64,000 bases of DNA from Candidatus Undinarchaeales archaeon (GTDB lineage: Archaea > SpSt-1190 > JASMDC01): contig JASMDC010000010.1 in assembly GCA_030753015.1 (NCBI GenBank), forward strand, positions 1 through 64,000, written 5' to 3'. The position numbers and the translations under genes are program-made. Below the pieces are notes generated by a model, which was not told where the DNA came from, searched no databases, and saw only the letters and a list, made by a program, of their open reading frames with translations. Below, piece after piece: positions 1 to 7,516 of this stretch (positions within the stretch are counted from its first letter, which is position 1; each line of letters opens with the position of its first letter).

Positions 1-11
1 CCCCCCAAAGC

Positions 12-19
12 GATAAAAG
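12..19 (+). promoter_or_regulatory. TATA-like box for tnpB
   Basis: GATAAAAG lies about 28 bases before the tnpB ATG at 44, the usual archaeal box A distance for a leaderless or near-leaderless transcript. Confidence 0.4.
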
Positions 20-43
20 ACCAGAAAAGCATAACATACGATC

Positions 44-1180
44 ATGGAGCAAACGCTCGTCGTCAAGCTCGACACCACGATCGAGCAGCACAACAAGCTC
101 CTCGGCACGATGGAGCGGTTCAACGAAGCGTGCAACTTCATCGCAGGTGTCGCGTTCAAACTCCACATCGCCAACAAGATCCGGCTCCAACATGAGATCT
201 ATCATGAGGTCAGGGAAAGGTTCGGCCTCTCTGCGCAGATGGCCGTCCGCGCCATCTCGAAGGTCTGTGAGGTCTACAAACGGGACAAACACATCAAGCC
301 GACATTCCGGACGATGGGAGGGATGGTCTACGACCAACGCATCATGTCGTGGAAGGGGCTTGCCAAGGTATCCCTCCTGACGCTCGGAGGGCGGGAGATC
401 ATCCCCATCCGCATCGGTGAGTACCAAGAGCCGAGGCTGAAGAACCACATCCGTGGTCAGGCAGACCTCATCTATCGCAAGGGCACGTTCTATCTCGCTG
501 TCGTGGTGGACTCGCCCGAGGCAGACGAGTTCGATGCCGTCGGTGCGCTCGGCGTGGACCTCGGACTCAATAACCTCTCCGTCGACAGCGACGGTGACTC
601 GTACAGCGGGAAGGATGTCGATACCGTCCGCGTCAAGACGGACAGGCTCAAGGCAGCCCTCCAACGGAAAGGGACCAAGAGTGCCAAGCGGCATCTCAGG
701 AAGCTCTCCGGTAGGGAGAATCGTTTCCGTCGCAATACCAATCATATCATCTCGAAGCGTCTGGTGGCGAAAGCCAAGGACACTCGCCGTGCCATCGCCC
801 TCGAAGACCTCGGAGGCATTCGCGGCAGGACAACGGTTCGGAAGGCGCAGCGTCGCCGCCACATGAGCTGGTCGTTCTTCCAGCTCCGCTTCTTCATCGA
901 GTACAAGGCCAAGCTCGCGGGCGTCCCCATCGAAGCGGTCAAACCCGAGTACACATCGCAGGAGTGTCCCATCTGCGGTTGCGTGTGCAGGGAGAACAGA
1001 CCGTTCCGCGCTTGGTTCCAGTGCGTGACCTGCGGGTTCGCTGGCTCCGCAGACCACATCGCTGCGATCAATATCGCTGCACGGGCTACTGTCAAGGTGC
1101 CCATCGCGGCAGGCTTGGTCTCGCATCATGCGGGACCTCTGTCTAGCTGCAAGCCCCCCATTTTAATGGGGGGTACTTGA
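44..1180 (+). CDS. tnpB: IS200/IS605-type TnpB RNA-guided nuclease
   Basis: TnpB proteins are RuvC-fold nucleases guided by an RNA made from the element's right end. The 378 aa length is normal. The RuvC-like catalytic set is visible: Asp172 in GVDLGLNN, Glu254 in ALEDLGG and Asp337 in SADHIAAINIA. A four-Cys zinc ribbon (CPIC...CVTC, about residues 306-330) sits between the last two. No tnpA transposase is seen downstream, and only 43 bases precede the gene here, so it is an orphan within this window; tnpA could lie before base 1. A GC-rich hairpin overlaps the last codons, as expected if the guide RNA scaffold overlaps the gene's 3' end. All catalytic residues appear intact, so it may be active. 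Confidence 0.93.
   Translation: MEQTLVVKLDTTIEQHNKLLGTMERFNEACNFIAGVAFKLHIANKIRLQHEIYHEVRERFGLSAQMAVRAISKVCEVYKRDKHIKPTFRTMGGMVYDQRIMSWKGLAKVSLLTLGGREIIPIRIGEYQEPRLKNHIRGQADLIYRKGTFYLAVVVDSPEADEFDAVGALGVDLGLNNLSVDSDGDSYSGKDVDTVRVKTDRLKAALQRKGTKSAKRHLRKLSGRENRFRRNTNHIISKRLVAKAKDTRRAIALEDLGGIRGRTTVRKAQRRRHMSWSFFQLRFFIEYKAKLAGVPIEAVKPEYTSQECPICGCVCRENRPFRAWFQCVTCGFAGSADHIAAINIAARATVKVPIAAGLVSHHAGPLSSCKPPILMGGT
1154..1173 (+). ncRNA. Right-end hairpin of tnpB, candidate omegaRNA stem
   Basis: CCCCCCAT and ATGGGGGG form an 8 bp stem around a four-base loop, inside the last codons of tnpB. In IS605 elements the 3' part of tnpB and the element's right end encode a structured guide RNA (family knowledge). 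The guide would then be the sequence directly after about 1180; the exact end was not determined. Confidence 0.45.
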
Positions 1181-1243
1181 CTAAAAAAATAGCGGCACGC
1201 CGCCCCCCGTCCGTACATAACGCATGAGGGTCTCAATCATTCC

Positions 1244-1483
1244 ATGGAGGAGATCGGGACCCGGGTGACCATCAAGCCGCACATGCTGCGGTGGTCGCTC
1301 GACGGCACCCTCACGTTCTCGTCCGGCGGCACCTATCCGGTACAGGGCGGCAACCTCCGTGAGGTCCGGGACGCCGTGGTCCGGCGCCAGGCTGAGGAGA
1401 TGAAAGGGCTGGAGGAGCGACAGCGCGAGCTGCGGCGCGAGGAGCAGCGTGCGTCCCGACGACAGCGGCGCGCCACCCCGTAG
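1244..1483 (+). CDS. Small hypothetical protein with charged C-terminus
   Basis: This 79 aa protein is not recognised. It has an N-terminal beta-rich half (GTRVTIKPHMLRWSLDG, then a Gly-rich stretch) and a C-terminal half dominated by Arg, Glu and Gln that should form one long amphipathic helix or coiled coil. Coding status is supported by strong G/C preference at third codon positions, as in its neighbours, and by a TACATAAC box about 27 bases upstream of the ATG. It ends 33 bases before the start preferred for the next gene, which has its own TATA-like box, so the two may be transcribed separately. It could be a minor structural or nucleic-acid binding protein, but nothing proves that. Confidence 0.55.
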   Translation: MEEIGTRVTIKPHMLRWSLDGTLTFSSGGTYPVQGGNLREVRDAVVRRQAEEMKGLEERQRELRREEQRASRRQRRATP

Positions 1484-1485
1484 GG

Positions 1486-1493
1486 CTTAAAAG
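1486..1493 (+). promoter_or_regulatory. TATA-like box deciding the dehydrogenase start
   Basis: CTTAAAAG is centred about 27 bases before ATG 1517. It would overlap too closely with the alternative ATG at 1499, so it favours a leaderless start at 1517. Confidence 0.5.
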
Positions 1494-1516
1494 TATGAAT
1501 GCGCTGCCCGCGCTAC

Positions 1517-3001
1517 ATGACGATCGATACGGACGCGCTCATCAAAGGTATCCTCGACGGCACCTACGCTGTCTCCATCCACGGCCAGGGCTATGTGGGC
1601 ATTCCACTGGCGGCGCTGCTGGCGAAGCGGGGCGTGCGGGTCATCGGTGTCGATATCGACGCCTCCAAGGTGGACCGCCTCAACCGAGGTGAGTCGCCCG
1701 TGGACGAGAAGGATCCCAACTCTCTCCTCGAGCAGGGCGCCGAGCGGTCGGAGCACAAGTGCGTCATCGACGGCATCGAGCTCTTCGTGTACGGGGGCGT
1801 GGTGTTCTGTCCGACCTGCCTGCGCACCTACCGCATCACCGACGGCATCCCCGTCCTCACCCAGGAGACCGTGGAGCTGCCCGAGCTTGCTACCGTGGAC
1901 GACTACCTGAAGGAGGCGCTCGCCGCAGGTAAATACCGCGCCACCCTGGACGCTGAGGGGGCCGTACGTGAGTCGAAGGTCCACATCATCTCGGTCCCCA
2001 CCTTCGCCGACTCCTACGAGCCTGTGCTCGCCGTGGCCCGCGCCATCGGCGGATCGCTCGACGAGAGTGGCCACATCATCATCAACAAGTCGACCGTCCC
2101 CGTGGGTGCTACCGACGAGGCCGAGGCCATCGTCCACTCCCTCACCGACCACGAGTTCGGCATGGTGCATATGCAGGAGCGTATCGCCGAGGGCCGTGCG
2201 CTCAAGGAGTTCCAGGACATCCCACGCACCGCCGGTACCCGCGATCCGGAGGCTGGGAAGGTCGCCAAGGCCCTGTTCGACAGCCTGGGTTCGCCGGTGT
2301 ACCTCTTCGACGACCCGCGGATCACCGAAGCGAGCAAGATCTTCGAGAACGCCTACCGCGACTGCAACATCTCCATCGCCAACGCGTTCGCCGTGTATTG
2401 CGAGAAGAAGGGACTGAGCGTGTACCAGGTCATCGCGGCGGCCAACACCAACCTAAAGACCCGCATCTTCCAGCCCGGAATGGTCGGCGGGCACTGCCTC
2501 CCCGAGGACACTTACTACGTGGCCGAGCCCATCAAGGACCTCGAGACCAAGAACACCATCATGGCGGGCCGCAAGCTCAACGAGTGGGTCCCCGGCCACT
2601 TGGTCGACCTGCTGGAGCAGGGCCTAAAAAAGACGGGCAAGGGGCTTGCGGGCACCACCGTGTGCATGCTGGGGCTGGCGTTCAAGGGGAACACCGACGA
2701 CACGCGCGAGAGCGGCGCCCTCATCATCGCGGACATGCTCAACAAGCGCGGTGCCAGGGTGCACATCCACGATCCTTGGGTGCCTGAGGCAGTGGTCGCC
2801 GAGCACGGCAGGCCGGTGGGTGTGGGCGAGGCGCTGAAAGCGGACGCTCTCCTGGTAGCCACGGAGCACACCCAGTTCTTCACGTTCCCCTACCGCGAGG
2901 CGTGGGCCAAGGTCATCGTCGACGGGCGCAACATGGTGCCCCCGGACGCCCTGACGGGCTCGGGCAAGGAGCTTTTACGGTTCGGCGACGGTACCGCCTA
3001 A
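1517..3001 (+). CDS. UDP-ManNAc/UDP-sugar dehydrogenase with Trm112-like zinc insert
   Basis: The family oxidises UDP-N-acetylmannosamine or a related UDP-sugar to the uronic acid with two NAD+, feeding surface glycan synthesis. The N-terminal Rossmann fold has GQGYVGIPLA (about residue 23), then GVDID and NRGESPVDE; the central and C-terminal domains carry GGHCLPEDTYY with the catalytic Cys and the late LGLAFKGNTDDTRES motif. Between NRGESPVDE and YLKEALAAGKYRAT there is an insert of about 55 residues (about 67-123) ending FCPTCLRTYRITDGIPVL, which resembles the Trm112/UPF0434 zinc fold; Cys82, Cys98 and Cys101 are candidate ligands. The start at 1517 is chosen over 1499 from the TATA position. 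The substrate is inferred from family resemblance to WecC. Confidence 0.88.
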   Translation: MTIDTDALIKGILDGTYAVSIHGQGYVGIPLAALLAKRGVRVIGVDIDASKVDRLNRGESPVDEKDPNSLLEQGAERSEHKCVIDGIELFVYGGVVFCPTCLRTYRITDGIPVLTQETVELPELATVDDYLKEALAAGKYRATLDAEGAVRESKVHIISVPTFADSYEPVLAVARAIGGSLDESGHIIINKSTVPVGATDEAEAIVHSLTDHEFGMVHMQERIAEGRALKEFQDIPRTAGTRDPEAGKVAKALFDSLGSPVYLFDDPRITEASKIFENAYRDCNISIANAFAVYCEKKGLSVYQVIAAANTNLKTRIFQPGMVGGHCLPEDTYYVAEPIKDLETKNTIMAGRKLNEWVPGHLVDLLEQGLKKTGKGLAGTTVCMLGLAFKGNTDDTRESGALIIADMLNKRGARVHIHDPWVPEAVVAEHGRPVGVGEALKADALLVATEHTQFFTFPYREAWAKVIVDGRNMVPPDALTGSGKELLRFGDGTA

Positions 3002-3170
3002 TACTACTGGCGGTCGTAACGAAGGCACTTAGCCCACGACGGCCATATCGTGTACTGTGGGCCCGGACCGTCCTGTCTCGTACGTCGTCCTCCCCCGCGT
3101 GGGGCCCGGACGAACCGTGCACCATATGACCACGCGTGCGCTGTCACAGCACGCGCCGCTTTATATGGTG

Positions 3171-3180
3171 GATATAAAAG
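3171..3180 (+). promoter_or_regulatory. TATA-like box for the aminotransferase
   Basis: GATATAAAAG lies about 37 bases before ATG 3213, with a GGGAG Shine-Dalgarno-like sequence at 3203-3207. A leadered transcript of about 10 bases is implied. The box lies downstream of the longer in-frame starts, which argues against them. Confidence 0.5.
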
Positions 3181-3212
3181 GACTTGATTGCTGGCGGCGT
3201 CCGGGAGATACA

Positions 3213-4454
3213 ATGCAGACCCTTGAAAGCCTCTTCTCGCGTTCCGCACGGATGATGAAGGGATCCGAGATCCGGGAGCTCCTCAAGCTCACCCAGCGTC
3301 AGGGGATCATATCCTTCGCCGGGGGACTGCCCAATCCGGACGCTTTCCCCATGGACAACATCCACAAGATGGTCGACCACGTCATGGACCGCCACGCCCG
3401 GGAGGCGCTCCAGTACGGCACCACTGAGGGTCACAACAAGCTGCGGCTCGCCCTGGTTCACGGGATGCAGCAGAACTTCGACGTGACCACGGGCATCCAC
3501 AATATGGCCGTCACTACCGGCTCGCAGGAGGCGCTCTACCTCCTGAGCAAGGTGCTACTCGATCCGGGCGACACCGTGCTCACCGCAGCGCCCACCTACA
3601 TCGGCCTCATGTCCACTATCCTGGCTCAGCAGGCCAACATCGAGTGCATCCCGCTCGATGACCAGGGCATCCGCGTCGACCTGCTCGAGGACAAGCTGGA
3701 GTGGATGGCGCGCAACAAGAAGCTGCCTAAGTTCGTCTACCTCGTCCCCACGTTCCAGAACCCCTCGGGCGTGACCATCCCCCGCGAACGACGCAAGGAG
3801 ATCTACGAGCTGATGTGCCGCTATGACCTGCTCCTCGTAGAGGACGACCCGTACGGCCTGCTCCGGTTTGAAGGCGATACAGTGCTCCCGATCAAGGCAC
3901 GGGACACCGAGGACCGTGTCGTGTACCTGGGCACCTTCTCGAAGATCCTGGCGCCCGGGTTCCGCATCGCCTGGACCTGCGGTCCGGCCGAGCTCCTCAA
4001 CAAGATGACGCTGGCCAAGCAGGCGGTGGACCTCTGCTCGAACACCTTCGGCCAGTACGTCGTGTACGAGGCAATCCACCACGACCTCCTCTTCCCACAC
4101 ATCACGGAGATCAAGCGCCTCTACAAGGAGAAGCGCGACGCCATGCTCGCCGCCATGGCCGAGCACTTCCCCGAAGTGGCCCAGTGGAACACGCCCGAGG
4201 GCGGGCTGTTCATCTGGGTGCGGCTGCCCCACTCGGTCAACACCCGCGACATGTTCCCCAAGGCGGTTGCCAACAACGTGGCCTACGTGGTGGGCCAGGC
4301 GTTCTACCCCGACGGATCGGGCTCGAACACCATGCGCCTGAACTTCTCCCACTCGTCCAACGAGCAGATCTGGGATGGCATCGAGCGGTTGGCCAAGGTC
4401 ATCGACCAGGAGATGGACAAGAAGCTCGAGCCCGAGTACATCCACGTGTACTAG
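3213..4454 (+). CDS. PLP-dependent aminotransferase, class I/II (2-aminoadipate/aromatic type)
   Basis: This 413 aa enzyme transfers amino groups between amino acids and 2-oxo acids using pyridoxal phosphate. It has the fold-type I marks FAGGLPNPDAFP near the N-terminus, the QYGTTEG substrate loop, TTGSQEALYL, VPTFQNPSG, EDDPYG (Asp binding the pyridine nitrogen) and GTFSKILAPGFRIAW with the Schiff-base Lys. This pattern is that of the LysN/Kat-II/MocR-C branch, so substrates could be 2-aminoadipate, aromatic or branched amino acids. ATG 3213 is chosen because a TATA box and a Shine-Dalgarno sequence precede it; longer starts would begin inside the promoter. It appears monocistronic. Confidence 0.92.
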   Translation: MQTLESLFSRSARMMKGSEIRELLKLTQRQGIISFAGGLPNPDAFPMDNIHKMVDHVMDRHAREALQYGTTEGHNKLRLALVHGMQQNFDVTTGIHNMAVTTGSQEALYLLSKVLLDPGDTVLTAAPTYIGLMSTILAQQANIECIPLDDQGIRVDLLEDKLEWMARNKKLPKFVYLVPTFQNPSGVTIPRERRKEIYELMCRYDLLLVEDDPYGLLRFEGDTVLPIKARDTEDRVVYLGTFSKILAPGFRIAWTCGPAELLNKMTLAKQAVDLCSNTFGQYVVYEAIHHDLLFPHITEIKRLYKEKRDAMLAAMAEHFPEVAQWNTPEGGLFIWVRLPHSVNTRDMFPKAVANNVAYVVGQAFYPDGSGSNTMRLNFSHSSNEQIWDGIERLAKVIDQEMDKKLEPEYIHVY

Positions 4455-4468
4455 GAAAAGAAAGGGAT

Positions 4469-4500
4469 GGGGGCAGCGTCCCGGAAAGGGACCTGCCCCC
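4469..4500. terminator. Stem-loop terminator between convergent genes
   Basis: GGGGGCAG/CTGCCCCC plus GTCCC/GGGAC form a 13 bp stem with one bulge and a GGAAA loop. It sits between the convergent ends at 4454 (+) and 4513 (-). On the minus strand it is followed by a pyrimidine-rich tail containing TTTCTTTTCC. Confidence 0.6.
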
Positions 4501-4512
4501 GTTCTCTTGCGG

Positions 4513-5196
4513 TCACTCCCGCTCTTCGAGGTCGACGGCCCGGGCGACGTTCTTTCCCCTGAAGCTCAGGATAGGGTGGAACTGATCGCTCATGTACTGG
4601 GGTGTCCCGTCGAACTTCTCCTTTGCCTCACGCAGGGCACCCTCGATGCCGTTGACGTTCCCGTCCATGCTGAGGTAGAAACCGACCGTCTCGGAGGGGA
4701 TCACTACACCTGGGTAACCGCCGGCGTACGTTTGGACGTGCTCATGGGCCTTGACCTCGATACCATGCTTCTCGGAGAGCTCGGTGGCGTACGCGGTGAG
4801 CTCGTCCAGCGTGCCCTCGGGCATGTCGGTCCGGTAGGCGACATCCAGATGGCCGTCCAGGTCCGCCTCTTTTGCGATCACGTACGAGGAGAGCCGGAAG
4901 CCCTTCCACGCAGCTATGGGGTGACCCGGGTCGATGGCCGGGTTTAACGGAAGACCGTGCTCCTTGGTCTCCTGAACGAGGTACTCGGTGGCCGCCAGTA
5001 CGTCCTTCTCGGACCCCTGGAGGATCACACCGCGGCCGTATTCGCCCACGTGTCGTGCCCATAGTGGGTCATGCTGTGTAGTGACGTCGTACGTGGAGCC
5101 GATATCGGTCAGTGCCTGATCGATGACCTCGGAGCGAGCATCATAGCCTTCGCTGCCGGGATCACCATAGAACTCGAAAAGGGCTTCTGCTTCCAT
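4513..5196 (-). CDS. Hypothetical protein, unknown tandem family copy 3
   Basis: This is the third of three adjacent paralogues (about 228 aa each) that I cannot assign. All begin M-[DE]-A-E, contain HPIAAWKGFRLSSYV near residue 95-110 and end with LHPI-x-SFRGKNVAR followed by an acidic tail. The repeated HPI-x(1-2)-aromatic-[KR]-G motif suggests two similar halves. There is no signal peptide, membrane segment or Cys motif, so a soluble cytoplasmic protein is likely. ATG 5196 is preferred over 5205 because it aligns with the start of the paralogues and lies 30 bases from the TATA box at 5221-5230. This copy has its own promoter, unlike copy 2. Confidence 0.75.
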   Translation of the reverse strand: MEAEALFEFYGDPGSEGYDARSEVIDQALTDIGSTYDVTTQHDPLWARHVGEYGRGVILQGSEKDVLAATEYLVQETKEHGLPLNPAIDPGHPIAAWKGFRLSSYVIAKEADLDGHLDVAYRTDMPEGTLDELTAYATELSEKHGIEVKAHEHVQTYAGGYPGVVIPSETVGFYLSMDGNVNGIEGALREAKEKFDGTPQYMSDQFHPILSFRGKNVARAVDLEERE

Positions 5197-5220
5197 GACC
5201 GGCATGGGCTTGGTGGGTAC

Positions 5221-5230
5221 TTTTTATACC
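5221..5230 (-). promoter_or_regulatory. TATA-like box for the copy 3 gene
   Basis: The minus strand reads GGTATAAAAA about 30 bases upstream of ATG 5196. Confidence 0.5.
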
Positions 5231-5294
5231 GAACTTTTGGTCTGACGACTGACAAATAGTGTCACGATTAAAGCTCAGTATAGCGTTCCCGGAT

Positions 5295-5987
5295 CTATTC
5301 CCGGTCCTCGAGCTCCACGACCTTGGCGACGTTCTTTCCCCGAAAGCTCTTGAACGGGTGGAGCGGGTCGCTGAGGTATTCGGGCTTCTCGTCGAAGTGC
5401 TCCCGGGCCTCGCGCAGGGCCGACTCCACGCCGTCGATGGGCCCGTCCAGGCTGAGCCAGAAGCCATTGACCTTCGACGGGGGCGGGACGGCCGGGTAGC
5501 CGCCATAGGCGGGCTCGTACCGCTCTTGGGCCTTCGCCTTGATGCCGTGCTTCTCGGCGAGCCCGACAGCGTAGGTGCCCAGCTCCTCCATCCTGGCCTC
5601 TGCGTTCTCGTCGTTGAATCCCGCGTCGAGGAAGACGTCAGCGCCCTTCTCCTTGTCGAGCACGTATGAGGATAACCTGAATCCTTTCCAGGCAGCGATG
5701 GGATGGCAGATGTCGAACGGCGAGTTCAGCGGCATGTCGTAGCCCTTGGCCTTCGTCTCGTTCACCAGGTACTGAGTGGCCTCCAAGACGTCCTGCTCAC
5801 TGCCCCGGATGATGACCTTGCGGTCGGAGAACCCGGTGTACGGCAGGAGCACGTCCTGCTGCTTCACCTCGATATCGTAGGATCCGCACGCGTCTTCCAG
5901 CGCGCTGTCGAGGTCGCGGTCAAGGGTGTCGTACGCTTCCTGGTCAAGCCCCATGATGTTGTAGTTGAGGATGACCTCGGCGTCCAT
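5295..5987 (-). CDS. Hypothetical protein, unknown tandem family copy 2
   Basis: This 230 aa paralogue of the flanking genes starts MDAEVILNYN and keeps both signature motifs: HPIAAWKGFRLSSYV in the first half and LHPFKSFRGKNVAKV near the end. The middle is the most divergent part (Pro-rich loop around PAVPPPS). It starts three bases after the stop of copy 1, with a GGGAGGA Shine-Dalgarno sequence, so the two are co-transcribed. No known domain is recognised. The acidic pI and lack of membrane segments suggest a soluble protein; similar length and conserved halves point to recent duplication within this lineage. Confidence 0.78.
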   Translation of the reverse strand: MDAEVILNYNIMGLDQEAYDTLDRDLDSALEDACGSYDIEVKQQDVLLPYTGFSDRKVIIRGSEQDVLEATQYLVNETKAKGYDMPLNSPFDICHPIAAWKGFRLSSYVLDKEKGADVFLDAGFNDENAEARMEELGTYAVGLAEKHGIKAKAQERYEPAYGGYPAVPPPSKVNGFWLSLDGPIDGVESALREAREHFDEKPEYLSDPLHPFKSFRGKNVAKVVELEDRE

Positions 5988-5990
5988 GGT

Positions 5991-6677
5991 TCATTCCTCC
6001 CGTTCTAGCTCGATGACACGTGCAACGTTCTTTCCCCTGAAGCTCCTGATCGGGTGGAGGATGTCGCCGAAGTAGTCCGGTTTGTCCTCGAACTTCTCCC
6101 GCAGCTCACGCGTAGCGCCTTCGATATCGTTGACGTCGCCGTCCAGGCTGAAGTAGAACCCAGTGACCTCCGACGGGGGCGCTACCGGTACGGGGGCAGC
6201 GACGGGGTAGACCTTGATGCGCTCCTTGACCTTGGCGGTGATGCCGTGCTTTTCGGCCAGCTCGGTGGCGTAGACGGAGAGGTCCTCCATCTTGGCCTCG
6301 GCCTCCTTGTCGGCGTAAGCCACGTCCAGGTGGCCCGTGAGCCCCTCCTCCTTGGCCAGTACATAGGACGAGAGCCTGAAGCCCTTGTAGGCGGCGATTG
6401 GATGGAACGGGTCGATGATCTTGTTCGCGGGCAGGGGATGGCCGTTATCCTTCATCTCGGTGACGATGTAGCCTGTGGCCTCCAACAGGTCCTCCTGGGA
6501 CCCTCGCAGGATCACCTCGCGACCGTACGCGCCTACGTGCTGGGCCATCAAGGTGTTGTGCTGGGTCTCGATGTCATAGCTCTTGTTCAGCTCTTCCAGG
6601 GTGCTCTCGATGTCCTCGTTCCGCTGGTTGTATTCATCGGTGGCACCGTAGAAATGGAGAATGACTTCCGCGTCCAT
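5991..6677 (-). CDS. Hypothetical protein, unknown tandem family copy 1
   Basis: This 228 aa protein is the first gene of the pair with copy 2 and starts MDAEVILHFYG. The first half runs through VILRGSQEDLLEATGYIV to HPIAAYKGFRLSSYVL; the second half repeats the pattern up to LHPIRSFRGKNVARVIELE. An upstream in-frame extension (to 6863) crosses the promoter and is rejected. A TATA box at 6702-6709 lies 28 bases upstream of ATG 6677, indicating a leaderless start. Function unknown; the duplicated alpha/beta-like pattern could be a tandem ferredoxin-like fold, but that is only a guess. Confidence 0.78.
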   Translation of the reverse strand: MDAEVILHFYGATDEYNQRNEDIESTLEELNKSYDIETQHNTLMAQHVGAYGREVILRGSQEDLLEATGYIVTEMKDNGHPLPANKIIDPFHPIAAYKGFRLSSYVLAKEEGLTGHLDVAYADKEAEAKMEDLSVYATELAEKHGITAKVKERIKVYPVAAPVPVAPPSEVTGFYFSLDGDVNDIEGATRELREKFEDKPDYFGDILHPIRSFRGKNVARVIELEREE

Positions 6678-6701
6678 GGGATAACCTAGCTCAACAGGCG
6701 G

Positions 6702-6709
6702 TATATAAA
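6702..6709 (-). promoter_or_regulatory. TATA box for the copy 1 / copy 2 operon
   Basis: The minus strand reads TTTATATA centred 28 bases upstream of ATG 6677, which fits a leaderless transcript. Confidence 0.6.
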
Positions 6710-6780
6710 CCTTGTCATCAAGCGGTAGTAACAGTCGGGCCGCATTTAATGGCAGCTGCCCAGTCTGACGTTTGCGACGC

Positions 6781-7335
6781 TCAGCTCCACGTGAGCGGCG
6801 GGGTGAGGCCCACCAGCACACTGCAGCGGTCCTCGCCCTCGTAGCGTACGAGCCGGACTGCAAATCCCTCCTCGGCGAATGCCAGCACCGCCTCGTCCGC
6901 GCTGCTGTTGTAGCCGTAGTCGAGCGTGACCATGCCCCTGGACATGTCGGGGAAGAAGGCCTCTAGGTTACCCAGGTGCTCCTTGGTGACCTCGGCGACC
7001 TTGGCGAGCTGCTGGGTGTCCTCGTGCGTGGGATCACCGATCCGATCCCTGTCAAGGTAGATGGAAGCGATGTCGGAGCCAGGGTTCCTGCTGCGGTGCA
7101 CGGTGTAGGTCTGCCAGAGGTGGTCCATGACACCTTCGTCCGCAGTGGTGACCACGGCGTAGTCGAGGCTGTAGACGTGCTTGAGCTCAAAGGAAGGAGA
7201 CTCCCTGCCCAGGAAGGTCAGTGTCAGCAGCCCGGGCTCGTGGTCCTTCCCGTACTGTTCGAGGGTGTCGCGGACGTGATCGTAGTTGCAGACCTTGTCG
7301 ACCATCCGGTCGATATCTCCGACTTCTAGGTACAT
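6781..7335 (-). CDS. Hypothetical protein, second unknown paralogous family (copy B)
   Basis: This 184 aa protein is a paralogue of the gene at 7517-8053. Shared landmarks are YD-x-VRDTL-(x5)-KD-x-EPG near residue 20-35, a central VVTTADEG / VITTDDTG strand, and P-T-H-x-D-T-Q-x-L-(x2)-VAEV near residue 125. No signal peptide, membrane helix or metal motif is visible, so it is probably soluble. I do not recognise the family. ATG 7335 is preferred to TTG 7344 because a TTTATTAAGG box lies about 35 bases upstream. It lies in a run of five minus-strand unknown genes. Confidence 0.7.
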   Translation of the reverse strand: MYLEVGDIDRMVDKVCNYDHVRDTLEQYGKDHEPGLLTLTFLGRESPSFELKHVYSLDYAVVTTADEGVMDHLWQTYTVHRSRNPGSDIASIYLDRDRIGDPTHEDTQQLAKVAEVTKEHLGNLEAFFPDMSRGMVTLDYGYNSSADEAVLAFAEEGFAVRLVRYEGEDRCSVLVGLTPPLTWS

Positions 7336-7516
7336 GAGTATCAAGGGCGCGGGATTTAGGCAACCTTAATAAACCTGCCCTCGGGGGTGTCACTGTGCGG
7401 TGGTGCTGCATGAGGGTCCCCATGCTCATCTCATGGAGCGCTCGACATGGTAGTTGATGGAATGGGGACGGACGGATCCGGGGGGAGCCCGCCCGCCTGC
7501 TGGTGTGAAAGGTTCT

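Noticed and set aside
3120-3160. GCGTGC...ACGCGC imperfect inverted repeat upstream of the aminotransferase as a terminator or operator
   Set aside because: Arms pair imperfectly and no T-tract follows; evidence is too weak to list as a site.
3057-3212. N-terminal extension of the aminotransferase to 3057
   Set aside because: The TATA box at 3171-3180 and a Shine-Dalgarno sequence at 3203 place transcription and translation starts near 3213; the added residues have no family match.
3555-4445. Long open frames on the opposite strand of many genes, for example within the aminotransferase
   Set aside because: High GC makes antisense frames long; these lack recognisable domains and conserved starts, and overlap strongly supported genes.
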